A stretch of DNA of 64,000 nucleotides. Origin: Gamarada debralockiae (taxonomy: Eukaryota > Ascomycota > Leotiomycetes > Helotiales > Hyphodiscaceae). The translations under genes and the position numbers were made by a program. Within the stretch, counting starts at the first letter, position 1, and each line of letters begins with the position of its first letter. Below are positions 11,405-21,711 of the stretch, one piece after another. The stretch is taken from positions 24,303 to 88,302 of the forward strand of contig NXFV01001068.1 of the NCBI GenBank assembly GCA_002803225.1. Direction: 5' to 3'. The notes under the pieces were generated by a model, which searched no databases, was not told the DNA's origin, and saw only the letters and a program-made list of their open reading frames with translations.

Positions 11405-11667
11405 GCACAGGAGGTGCTGTATTGTACGAAAATACTGGGCTAAGGAGAAAAAGAAAAGTTCTGCAAGTACACGAAGTCTAATACAACTCCAGGACGCGCT
11501 AGTGCACTAGGCTCCCACACGTCAAGCTAGTCGTGTGACCCACTCGCCGCCAGGCTCAGGGCGATTTCGTATGGGCGGTTTTGCAGGGGCGATTTGGTGG
11601 CATTCGCCAGAACTGTCACAGTCCTACGTCCTGTGATCCCTCTTATTGCCCTCCAGCTATCTCAGCT
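11405..11667 (+). repeat. LTR-like repeat, copy 2 (solo LTR candidate)
   Basis: Starts after the purine block AGGAGG with TGCTGTATTGTACGAAAATACTGG and can be ended at CAGCTGTTACA, so the ends are TG...CA, with TGTA/TACA slightly inside. The order of blocks matches 2318-2530. No reverse transcriptase or integrase frame is detectable on either side, so this is a solo or truncated LTR. Assignment to Ty1/copia rests on general appearance only. Confidence 0.45.
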
Positions 11668-12059
11668 GTTACACTCCCCCTAGCGAAATGACCCCAGGTA
11701 TCCTCTGCTCTGCTCCCGCCCCTATGCTCTGCAAAGCATGTACTTGATTGTGAGGCCAGTTATTCATTTTTAAGAACTAACCTCCTGGCCACGTACTATG
11801 CCCTGCATTATCTTCTGTTAGGTTATCCTTGGATAACTTTCTTCTGTTGCCAGTTATTTTCAGCCCAAGCATCTTTTCCAAGCCTACCCTGCCCAATCCT
11901 CTTTTCTACAGGACCCTCATATCGTATTGCCGGTACGTTATAAACAGCACCAACCTTCTTTCCTTCCCGTCAGATAGCTAGTCAAATTCGCTCCCAGACC
12001 ATTCTTCTCTTTGCTCTGCGAGTCTTTCTTCAATATACAATCACGTGCCGGAAGTGAAG

Positions 12060-12450
12060 GCACGATTTTTGTAAGGGTAAGCAGCACTTTTGACTTCAAA
12101 TAACTATAACTTTAAATATAAACAATTTATATACAAAACTTAAAATGAGTATTATTTAACTACTTAATTCTAAATATTATTAATTCTAGAAAATTATAAG
12201 GTGTACACCTTTTATAATTATCTATTGAAAAGCAAGTGTTAAAATAATATATATATATATATATATTTTTTTTTTTTTTAAATGTTCCTGAAACTCACTA
12301 ACAAATCTTAGATTTAACACGAAAACTTAAGGGATTTGATTATAATTTATTAATTTATTACACACTATTTCAATTTAAAAATTTGAAAATTAAGTAGAGA
12401 TTTACTATAACTTTGCTTTTACATAAAGTTTTTAAATTAGGGGTGCTGTT
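12060..12450. repeat. Strongly AT-rich block (RIP-like or relic transposon)
   Basis: Base composition changes abruptly to mostly A and T, with an (AT)n run followed by a T-run at about 12248-12280 and repeated ACTATAACTTT motifs near 12105 and 12406. Both strands are full of stops. It directly precedes the transposase tail at 12480. Repeat-induced point mutation of an old element would produce this, but no intact copy is in the window for comparison. Confidence 0.4.
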
Positions 12451-12479
12451 AAAGGGCTATTCTATAACAAGAGTAGGCT

Positions 12480-12572
12480 AAGATCAAGGAAGAAACCCTT
12501 GATGCATTAATGAAGAGCATGTCTCGAAGGATAGCGGAAATGATAAAGAATGAGGGAGGTTCAACAAAGTAT
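12480..12572 (+). pseudogene. C-terminal scrap of a Tc1/mariner-type transposase
   Basis: The frame reads KIKEETLDALMKSMSRRIAE followed by MIKNEGGSTKY. The pattern L..L..SM.RR...I...GG.TKY is the usual end of fungal Tc1/mariner (Fot/Pogo-like) transposases. The catalytic DDE part is absent upstream, where the sequence is AT-rich and full of stops. The intact protein would normally stop right after TKY; here the frame continues for a few codons into a GATT repeat. Confidence 0.55.
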
Positions 12573-13065
12573 CGATTGATTGATTGATTCTTACACTGAC
12601 CTGGCTAAAGGGCCACGCGGGTACTGCTGTTTACACCTAAGGGAAATCTCTTCAGACAAAAACCCTTAGACTCAATCCATCATTCTCTTTCTGTAAGTCG
12701 GCGCACCGCCAGCGTTCTAAAGCACAAGTGTCCTCGTTATCACGTTCTCTTATGTTAACCTCAGCTGGCTATCCATCAGTAATCTATTATACAAGATTCT
12801 GTAAATACATAATATAGAAGCAGATCGTGGCTTAGCCTTTGCTTGTTCTGTAATGTTCAGAAAAACCCTTCTTGCCCTTTGCCTACCAAAAGCCCTTACC
12901 GGACCTTCGCTAGCAAATGCCCGAAGAAGCTCCTTCGACTTAGAATTGCGCTATCCCTTGAATTACTCGAGGAAGAAGTGGCCTATATTTGAATAGCTAG
13001 CAAGCTATTTACTCCTTTGTATTATTATACTAGACAGTGGTAGTACTCTAGTTCTCCTTAAGGCT
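12573..13065. other. Intergenic, no gene seen
   Basis: Begins with a (GATT)n microsatellite-like run at 12575-12590. The rest is unremarkable and has no coding frame I can support. Confidence 0.35.
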
Positions 13066-13260
13066 TCCGGACGCCTGCCTTTGCTTTTAACGTGGGGGCA
13101 AGGCCACGTGACAGAACTGGGGGTCGCCAAGCCCTAGGCGGGGGAGGGGGGGGAAGGGATTCGAATCCTACGCACACACAGCACTTACGGCCAGAGACTA
13201 GCCAGGTCGTCGCCGGCCAACCCACTAATCTACTGAGCACGGGCTTATGTTCTAGGAAGT
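13066..13260 (-). mobile_element. tRNA-like, SINE candidate
   Basis: On the minus strand the sequence contains GTGCTCAGTAGATTAGTGGG (about 13245-13226), close to the polymerase III A box and D-arm of tRNAs. Further on is GTAGGATTCGAATCCC (about 13172-13157), which matches the B box/T-arm GGTTCGAATCC. The boxes lie farther apart than in a normal tRNA and no clean cloverleaf with an anticodon arm is evident. A C-rich tail follows. This fits the head of a tRNA-derived SINE; a degraded tRNA pseudogene is the alternative. Confidence 0.35.
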
Positions 13261-13495
13261 GTCTGCCCACACAACTTTCCCCCCTCAACAAAGTATTAAT
13301 AGAGCTTTTAATTGATATAATTTTCACTTGATTTGAGTGCGCTTTGGTTGAGATATATGCCTCTGAATCGAACGGTGGGTTTTATGGCCCATGCCTTCAC
13401 TTCTGCCACGTGACTGTACTTCAATCATGGAATACGCGCAGTCGATCAGTACATTCTTTGCTAAAATTTGTTTCCGCAGCTGCAAGTAGCTTATC

Positions 13496-13630
13496 TCACT
13501 TCAACACTAACGGATCTGCTTTTGCCCCGTAAGCCAACAGAACTTTCGCAATCCTCCATTCACTTCCAGTTACAAGGGCTTGCAATGCATGCCAAGCTCT
13601 CCTCCTCGGGCATTAACATTAGCACCATTA
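13496..13630 (-). pseudogene. Frameshifted remnant of the NLR C-terminus
   Basis: Just past the stop of the NACHT-ankyrin gene, the other minus-strand frames continue the ankyrin pattern. VQLLLDNGANVNARGG appears in one frame. ALQALVTGSEWRIAKVLLAY, followed by GAKADPLVLK and a stop at 13496-13498, appears in a second. Two small indels therefore separate the present stop from what looks like the ancestral end of the protein. Confidence 0.6.
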
Positions 13631-14300
13631 TCAAGCAACAGCTGCACAGCTTTTCCGCCGGTAGTATATTTTCAATGCACTTCCAAAATATCCCGCTTGT
13701 ATATTGATATCAGCGCCGCTATGAAGCAAGAGCTGTATAATCTTTTCGTTTCCTTTGCATACTGCTGCTTGCAATGCAGTTCCATAACCTCCCACTTGTG
13801 CGTTGATATCAGCGCCGCCATCGAGCAAAATCTGCACAATGCTTTCGTTTCCTCGGTATATTGCTGCCTGCAATGCACTTCCACAATGCCCCCCTTGTGA
13901 ATTAATATCAGCACCGCCGTCAAGCAAAAGCTGCACAATGATTTCGTTTCCTCGGTATGCTGCTGCTTGCAACGCACTTCCAAAATGCCCCCCTTGTGAA
14001 TTAATATCAGCACCGCCGTCAAGCAAAAGCTGCATAATGTTTTCGTATCCTTGGTATGCTGCTGCTTGCAACGCACTTCCAAAATGCCCCCCTTGTGAAT
14101 TAATATCAGCGCCACTATCAAGTAAGAGCTGCACCGTCTTTTCGTGTCCTTTGTATGCTACTGCTTGCAATACAGTTCCGAAATATCCCCCTAGTGCATT
14201 GATATCAGCGCCGCTATCAAGCAAAAGGTGTACAATCTTTTCGTGTCCTTTGTATGCTGCTGCTTGTAATGCAGTTCCAAAGTCCCCATAAAGCGACGCT
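13631..14300 (-). repeat. 99-bp tandem repeats encoding ankyrin units
   Basis: At least six consecutive 99-bp units inside the NLR gene encode 33-residue ankyrin repeats of the form G-FGSALQAAAY-G-E-IVQLLLDGGADINSQG. The landmark GAATTAATATCAG recurs at 13899, 13998 and 14097, exactly 99 bp apart. The central units are nearly identical at the DNA level, indicating recent duplication or gene conversion. Confidence 0.85.
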
Positions 14301-17300
14301 TCGTTAATGCCTTCGCCAGCTTCGACGAAAATTTCTGTGAGCCGAAAGTCGCCAATAAAAGCGGCGTAATACAATGGTGCGACGAGTTCAGTGGACGTCT
14401 TTTCCCAATTTGAAGCGAAGTCTTTGTCGGGACCCTTAATTCGAATAATGTTCAAAAAGCTTCTAGTACTTCGTTCAAAAGCCTTTGTGACTAACTTGGT
14501 CATGATAGTAGGTAAAGGTCCCCACGCAACATGAGCAAGATGCTCTGCCCAGTATCTAACTACATATTCCCATAGTTGGTATTTTCGAAGTAAGTCTTCG
14601 GTTGCAAGCTCAGTCTTGCTCAAATGTACGTGATATGCAAGACATGAATGGGTGATGTGAAGGTGTGCATAAATCTCAGTGACGTGGAAGTTACTGGCCG
14701 GGCCTCTCGTGATTCGCGAGGAGACAAGGTATTCCTTGATGGAGAAGTGTGCAAATCTGATCTCAATAACATCTTTCCCGTATCTGATACTCTTGCTCTC
14801 GTAAGACTTTGTCGTGACCATCGTAACAAGACCGTGGAGGTGCCTAAGCACATCTGCTGCCTTGAAGAGTCGTTCTTCGTTGTCGAAGGGTATGTCACTC
14901 TCGGGGTCCAAAATAAAAATCTCTGCGATTTCCTCCAAAAGGAGAGGGCGAAGAGAGAATGAAAGCCATACTAGAACATTCGCAACTTGCTTTTGGTAAT
15001 TCGGACCTACTCGTGCAAGCATTCTGTCGTATGTCGCATCCAGGCCGTGGGGAAGATCATTCAGCGTCGTCTGAATCTTTCCCGGAGTAGAAAGGTCTCG
15101 AAGGACATTAAATTGACAGGCCACATATTGAAACCTGAATGAACCTCATCGTCAGTAGCTAGTGGAACTAGACAATATCTGGCGAACCTACATTCCATCT
15201 GCTTTGTCGATCAGCGTAGCTCTTGCTTTCGTTTTTATCGTATTTGGCCATGAGCTATATGTATCTGATGCTAAAGTTCTGTCGATATACAAGCCGATGT
15301 CGTGATCGATAGCCGCCTTGTAAACCGAAAGGTCAATGTCGATTTTCAGTGATGGTGATTTGAGAAGTTGAAAGCTTTTTTGGATATCGGTTTCTCTTCG
15401 GCTAGTCCAAAACACGTGTAGGCTCTCTGATGCTCTCGTATGGATTCGGCTTAAGGTATCCATAAGGAATTCACGTTCCTTCATTTCGACAGGACATTCA
15501 TCTAACGCATCTATCACTAAGTAGACTTTTGTAAATCCACAAATCGTAGCTGCCAAAACCTTCTCAAGGGTTTCTATATCAGGGCGATGGCCTTTGTCCC
15601 GGTAGGTAGCAAGGGCGTTTACGGACTTCGGAGTGTCTGGCCGTTGACAGCAGAGTTGTTTAATGAGTGAGCAAATCATTCCATCTGTGTCTTGTTTCTC
15701 TCCATCGTTAAAGCTGAAGTAGTAGTATGCCAACGCAGTTTCGGGATCAGAGTCATATGTTTCTTCGAGTTGTTTAATGACCGAAGTGCTGCTAATTCTC
15801 AGCTTCGATTTTGATATAGTAATGTGAAAATACCTCAGGATAGTCTTTCCGGAACCAGCTAAAGAGAATTATTAGTAACTATTTGGGAAAATTAAAGAGC
15901 TTATTACCTTTCCCATTCAACCAAAGGAGAGAATTAGGAGCATTCTCCCACCCGTTAAAATCCTTGTTTCCATTTACCAGCCATTCGCCAGTGCTAGACT
16001 CATGTTTCTTACGGCCACTGTTGTAGTTTGTCGAAGGATCAATTGACGATAGCCATCTGAGTAAATTTTCTCTTTTATCATCCTTCCGTGCGTTTTCAAT
16101 TGCCTCCCTGAGTCCAGAAACGTAATCGCCTATCGAAGTCATCGCCCCAATGCTCTCTTTATGGCGTTCGCAAAGAGCTTCGAACTCTTCTTCGTCCCTT
16201 GTATCTTTCCAGACTTCATAAATAGAACAGAAAGCCTCTTCCTGTGTCTCAACTTCCTTTAGCATCGCGTCCCAATCATCCCACCTGACACTATCCAAAG
16301 CGGCTCTGGAAGCTGCATTCTTTGAGTAGTAACAAACACTCTCTGCTTGAAACTTCAGTATTTTAGTATATAGCTCTTGCAATATGTCTCTGTACCCTTC
16401 GTGCGATGCCACAAGAGATTTGGTCTCCTCGCCATCAATGGATTCATACCGACGAGCGTACAACGCTTCCCTCATCGCACTTCGAACGATGAGATTCGAG
16501 ATATAATCCAGACCCCTCACTAGCGACGCTGCCTGCTTTGAAGGGTTCAAGAAGAGCTGGCAAAGTCAGCCGGTGCAAAGGAAAGTCTGTTAATTGGAAC
16601 TTACGAATAGCAACAAGCTCACTCCAGTCCATGCAATCGATGCATACGGGTTCGCGCTCACAGCACCGCTGACATATTGATTTGCCAGCCCCACAATGCC
16701 AACAACAGGCTCCATCAAATCTTTCACTGGGACCTCATTCCCACCAAATTTCAACTTCCAAGTATTCTTCTGGACTTCCAACATCTTCTTCTTAAGAATG
16801 GATACCATTTGATCCTTTCTCTCGACTTTGAAGGTAGATAATACAATTTTCGGTTCTGCTGTGTGAGAGAGTACCGCTTCATAGTCTTTCACAAGAGTCT
16901 CTTCTTTGGCTCGCAGGCTTTCGTATGCTTGATTCCAGAGCTCGCTAATCGGGCTTGCCGCCGGAATTTCACTGTTGGCAGAGGCGATTTCTACGCCGGT
17001 TGTGAGAGTGGGTGGGTGAAGGCGTTTGTTGATGAAGGATCTGACGGACTGGTCACTACTTTCGATTGCCTCTCGAATCTTCGCGTCACCTCCCTCAGGT
17101 TGAGGAGTAGGATCGTTCTTAATAGCAGCAACCTTCACATCTGGGGGGTTTCCTAGGAAAGTCACGTTCGATTTACCAGCGATAGAAACCTGCTGTTTGG
17201 TATCCTTGACTTTAGACTGAAGATCGAGTTTATTTTTGAGGAAACGGAATCTGGATGGCTTTTTGCTATTTGGCGGCGTCTCTGTGCTTGCAGGTCCCCT

Positions 17301-17312
17301 GGAGTCGGCCAT
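13631..17312 (-). CDS. NACHT-ankyrin NLR (fungal STAND protein)
   Basis: Five exons join in frame into 1161 residues: 17312-16605, 16556-15908, 15858-15834, 15791-15192 and 15134-13631. An in-frame ATG at 17465 would add 51 residues, but MADSRGPAST at 17312 looks like the natural start. The N-terminal domain (SELWNQAYESL, LNPSKQAASLVRGLDYISNLI) matches the NACHT-NTPase N-terminal domain of fungal NLRs. The NACHT core has Walker A NGKAGSGKT near residue 453, split by an intron, and Walker B VYLVIDALDECP near 548. A DGMFQYVACQ block precedes the ankyrin repeats. Such proteins are signal-transducing ATPases. They are thought to recognise ligands through the repeats and to trigger responses such as heterokaryon incompatibility. 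The C-terminus ends abruptly inside a seventh repeat (GYFGSALK, then unrelated residues) because of a frameshift, so the present protein may be shortened. Confidence 0.85.
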
Positions 17313-17465
17313 GTTGAATTTAGTTCTAGTCAATGTCAAATAAGCATCAAACTTGTCTTGCAAGTTAAAATACTCAGTGTCGCTGCGTACGATGGTAGTA
17401 TTTGCAAAGATTTGAAGTGCATGGCCGTCATCGAGCGCTCGCTTAGCGTCATCGGGCCCTGCCAA

Positions 17466-19601
17466 CCCGAACCAGCTAGCCCCGTGACCGCCAAGCCCTC
17501 ACGACCAAGGCGCGTTTTAGCAGAGATTACAGTTCGACGACGGCGCTAGGCGTGATGTCGTGACGCCTGCGGTGCCGCGCCGTGTCGGCGCTTAGTGTCT
17601 ATTGACACTCTTTGGACCCAGTTCGTACGCCTGCAAGGCTCTCAAGTCAAGCCCCTAGAGATACACACGCTAATACTACTTATACAGATCAAAGTAAAGC
17701 TACGATTGATATTACGAAGCTACGATTAAAGCTATCAGGGTCACTGATTATAGCGGCAATCCTAGCTGACGCGCTGTTCCATGGCGCCTGTATTGCCAGA
17801 GACCTCCTGCGCCTCTGGCGGCTCGTTTTCTTGGCGAGGGCAGAGGTTCTTCGACGTCAGATCTCACCTGCTTGCATCTCTATCTCACTCCAAATTTTTC
17901 GAGGATATGTAACTCCAAAAATCGGCATTCTCAGTCAGTAGCCTGGCGTTTAACGTCCACCCTATCGCCCTCATTAGACCACCCAACTTGCTGCTTGTTT
18001 CTATTACTCTCCGACGAGGGGTTACCATACATCAAAATGCCGATAACCTTGGCAGACCTTCCTGTCAAGCCGCAGGCACGTCCTCTCTTGTTGAATGCAT
18101 GAACTACTGCCTCAGGCACCTCTTTTTGGCTCCACACTTCATTTCCCCATGTATTTAGTCTCCTCCTACCTTAGATTCTATTCTACAGACTTTTCTCCCC
18201 ATCCGACAATTGACGCGATATATTCACCGCCGGACACTGTGCGTCGCCCACTGTAGGGTTTTAAAACTGGCAACATGGGCCCATAGGATAGATTCCACAT
18301 GTAAGACAACTTCGAGGGTTGACACAAGGACTCTGTTCTGGGACGCACGAGGGAAAGCATCTTCCAACTTTATCACGTGTCTCAGAATTCAGCGCTCGGT
18401 TCTACCACCTATGAGCTTAGAACCCTCAACGTTTTTGAATATCTCTTCGAAACCAGTAGGGGTGAAATCGCTTCATTGAAATCTGGGCGCTTCTGTTTCT
18501 CAATATGAACCACGCGCGGAAGAGAGGCATCGCAGTGAGAAGGTTACGTTCTCTCACTTTCGCCACTATTCACTCAAAAATTCATGAAAGCACACGTCCA
18601 GGGCTAACAATCCTTTAAATTTCATAGCATCTCTCCTTAAATCCCTGAGGTATCACTTAAATAACTTCATCTTAATTCTGCCACTCCAACTCCTTCGGCC
18701 CAACATCCCGACCACTTGCCTGGAAGGGTCTCTGAATCCGAGACGTAGGCATTCAGTCTCAGACTCCATTCCCTATTTACAGCGCCGAATTTGAAGTCCC
18801 TCGAGCTCGTAGGGCATATTTCTATCTCATCATCACTTCTGTACCCCCTCCTGCCTGCTGCAATTATTCTAGCTCCAATATTTCCACATGCAACTCAATA
18901 TCCTTGCCCCAGATGGGGAGTGCTAGTTCCAGCACGATCCTGGAGAAGAAATGAACAATGAAGACACCACTGAATTTGACACTCCTGATGACGTTTTTCA
19001 GTCCCTCGGAGTAGAGATTGGGCTCAGTGATAGGCCATTTAGGTAATACCCCACCACAGCCAAAATCATGCCATTACTCGAAGCATTTGCGTGAACGGTA
19101 TAAGGACTAGCAGAAATTAAAGAAATGGTACTAGATGCGAGTCTGAATGGCACTTCGCAGAGAATGTTCCACGTGACATCTGGCTGAGGGTAAGAGGTCG
19201 CTGTGGGACACTTTTCACAGCCTTGATGACAACGTGGGGCAAAAATTGAAGTAAGCGCATCGAAGAATAGGAGGCTATACATCCTGGCTTCTGGTTGGAA
19301 GGGAGACGAGGATAGGGAAGGCATGGAGGAGGTGGTGAGACTGTTTAGGGATGCGGGTAGGAAGAACAACTTGGTGAAGTTCTTCAGGGAGATAACCGTC
19401 AGCATTTCCGGAAATTGTATAAGATGATACCGCACTCCGATTTCAGCTTCGATCTCAGGCCTATCTCAGGTCTATCCTCCAGCCAGTTAGGCCTTCATTC
19501 TGGGACTCAGTCATAAGCCTCATCATAGTCCTCTTCGTACTCCTCTCTCGCCTCCTCCTGTTCTTCTCGATCGCTGCTGCTATGATGCTCGTCATCGCCA
19601 T
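17466..19601. other. Intergenic between NLR and WW-domain gene
   Basis: No gene I can defend. At 17690-17730 AAAGCTACGATTGATATTACGAAGCTACGATTAAAGC contains the direct repeat AGCTACGATT. At about 17548-17566 GGCGTGATGTCGTGACGCC is a short hairpin. A minus-strand frame at 19435-18998 (145 codons) has no recognisable domain. The GC-rich then AT-rich texture around 17470-17770 looks transposon-derived. Confidence 0.3.
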
Positions 19602-20363
19602 CTACTTGAAAGTCAGCTCCGTGACGATGTTGAGGAAATGGGCAAACATACCTAGCGCATGTGCGAGAACCATCCCTCCAACAGCACCAACCGCCACACC
19701 CGCCGCGGCACCCATCATCATGTTCTTCTTGCTATTATCTTTCGGCTTTCCCATATTCCCCTGGTCATAGCCGCCTGGAGCTGCTCCCCCATATGCTTCT
19801 GAATTACCATACCCACGATTGGCATCATATCCTCCTGCTCCTCCTGGCGAGGGACCGGTCGGGAACATCCAGCTCACCAAATTATTACGCTGCTCCAAAT
19901 ATGCCCACCTCGAGCCCTGAGGATCCCACAGCGCTATCCATCCCGGTGGTAAGGAGGGCGTTGGTGGCAGTGCACCGCCTTGTTGGGGTGGTGCGGAGTA
20001 CGGCTGTTGGGGAGGGGGAGACATGTATTGTTGCTGGGGTGGTGGAGGGGCGTACGGATGTGTGCCATAGGCTGGCTGGGGAGCTCCATATTGCGGTTGT
20101 TGAGGTGGTGCGCCGTATGGCTGTTGGTACGGCTGGGGACTTTGGTTCGGGTAGCCATACTGTTGCTGAGGTGGGTAATCGTAACCTATTTGAACCAATG
20201 TCCAGTTAGTTTTTGGGCATTCATGATTCAGAGATGGCGAAGAGAGAATGTAAATTGTCTACTCACCTCTCTGGCCGGTTGGAGGGGCGTTGGACTGAGG
20301 ATTCTTGTCGTCTTTACTCAACAGGCCGTCGACCTGGCTGTTGAGCTTTGATAGCCATGACAT
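19602..20363 (-). CDS. WW-domain protein with Pro/Gln/Tyr-rich repeats and glycine zipper
   Basis: Two exons, 20363-20267 and 20185-19602, with intron 20186-20266 (GTGAGT...AAATAG) join in frame for 226 residues. Order: MSWLSKLNSQVDGLLSKDD; a low-complexity segment of YGAPPQQPQ-like motifs; one WW domain (LPPGWIALWDPQGSRWAYLE, later SWMFP) with both Trp-type positions and a terminal Pro; a Gly/Tyr-rich segment; then a hydrophobic glycine-zipper-like stretch (GAAAGVAVGAVGGMVLAHALG) that could enter a membrane. WW domains bind proline-rich ligands; the Pro-rich repeats could be an internal ligand. Specific function is unknown. The same stop is used whether or not a further 3' intron exists. Confidence 0.75.
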
Positions 20364-21711
20364 CTTGGAAGTCTGTAAGGGGGATGAACTTTAGAGTACT
20401 CTTGAAAGTGGATTTGGGAAATTTAGGAAAAAGTGAAGAGAGATGCAAGTGGTAAGAAGAGAACTTAAAAACTCCTGCAGCCCTACCCTCACGTCAGTGT
20501 AACTTTCCCAAAGCAGTCGGGGAGCGGGCCCGAGCGCACGTGACTGCCACAAATCCCGCACGGTTTGAGAGACTGCACTGCGCCCCCTATGCTTTAAGGG
20601 TACATCATGTTTCTAGTTCCATTCTAACCTATCACGGCGAGTTAAGATGTCATATCTCCGTGCTAATGAAAGATAAAGCACAGGATAAAGGCGTGTGCGC
20701 TTGGCACGCAACTGACGCGCGCAAAGTTTCTTGGCAGCTGGAAAATTGGGCCGAAAAACCTTGCACAGCTGAAATCTTTGCTCGGCTGCCGAATATCCGA
20801 CGCGGAAAATGTCGCCAGACTGCTTGGTTGTTAAAAAGTCGAACGGACGTCTGTGCGAAAGCTTCGCAATGTTGGAGAATTGTCTTCAAAACACAGCAGA
20901 AAGTCAAACTGCCATGAAAGGAGCGCTCGGCTCGTCCCGCATTTGGACCCCCTGGGGCTGTCAGCCCCTGTCGCGACATCCTTACAAATACTGTAACTCC
21001 CTGCTAATACCAAATGAGTGTACCGCTTTAATTAGAATATAAGATCCCAAAACGCTCAGAGATTATAAACAATCCGTAATCGAGGGCAGGGCTTTTGATA
21101 AGTTCTTGAAATGGAATCATTCAACTGCGGTGGGCTATTGAGAGATTGAAAGGAGCGTGAACTCGCAAGCCAAAACTGGTCATCCCAAAATCCAGAACGT
21201 TCTCGAGAAAAAGAAAGAGTGGATCGAAGTACCCTGAACTTAGGTCCTTCCTCGGTCTCTGCTGCCAGGCCCATGATTCGTCCCTAGACGATCGACCCCT
21301 CAGCCTTATGTTCAATCTGTCGGATGGATCAAATAGACTCGATTACACAGTAAAAGTAAGGTGTGAAGGGTGTTAAATGCAGGTGGAAATAGGAGCTAGG
21401 CTTGACCCGATTAAGGAAGCTAAACAGGGTATATTTCATCTGACGCAATCATATATTATATTATATATAATATATTTTCCCCGCACATCCCATGCCAAAC
21501 CTCCTCTTGCCCCCCTTCCAACTTTCCACCACAGCAACATAAACAGCTATACCAGCTGCAACAACACCTCACTCCTACCCAATCCCACCTTATTCACGAC
21601 CGCGACCTAGACCGCCGGGAACGTGACCAAAAGCCCCGATCAGGGCCCCTCCCCCCCCAACAAAAAAACGAAGTGGTCTCTCACACGGCGTGGAAGACTG
21701 ACAACGGCCCC
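20364..21711. other. Intergenic, no gene seen
   Basis: Upstream region of the WW gene and downstream flank of the ATPase pseudogene. Frames are short, basic and without domains. An AT-only near-palindrome, ATATATTATATTATATATAA, lies at about 21450-21475. Confidence 0.35.

Noticed and set aside
13803..14291. 162-codon plus-strand repetitive frame rich in Cys, Pro and Ser
   Set aside because: Antisense translation of the 99-bp ankyrin repeats; repetition comes from the real gene on the other strand.
18998..19435. 145-codon minus-strand open frame
   Set aside because: No domain or signal peptide and no supporting context; its length is within chance expectation for this base composition.
19661..20351. 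Two plus-strand frames rich in Trp, Leu and Arg
   Set aside because: Antisense to the WW-domain gene's low-complexity region.
21377..21440. Sequence with a faint resemblance to part of 5S rRNA (GACCCGATTAAGGAAGCTAAAC)
   Set aside because: Similarity is limited to a few short words; the conserved helices and full 120-nt length of a 5S gene are not present.
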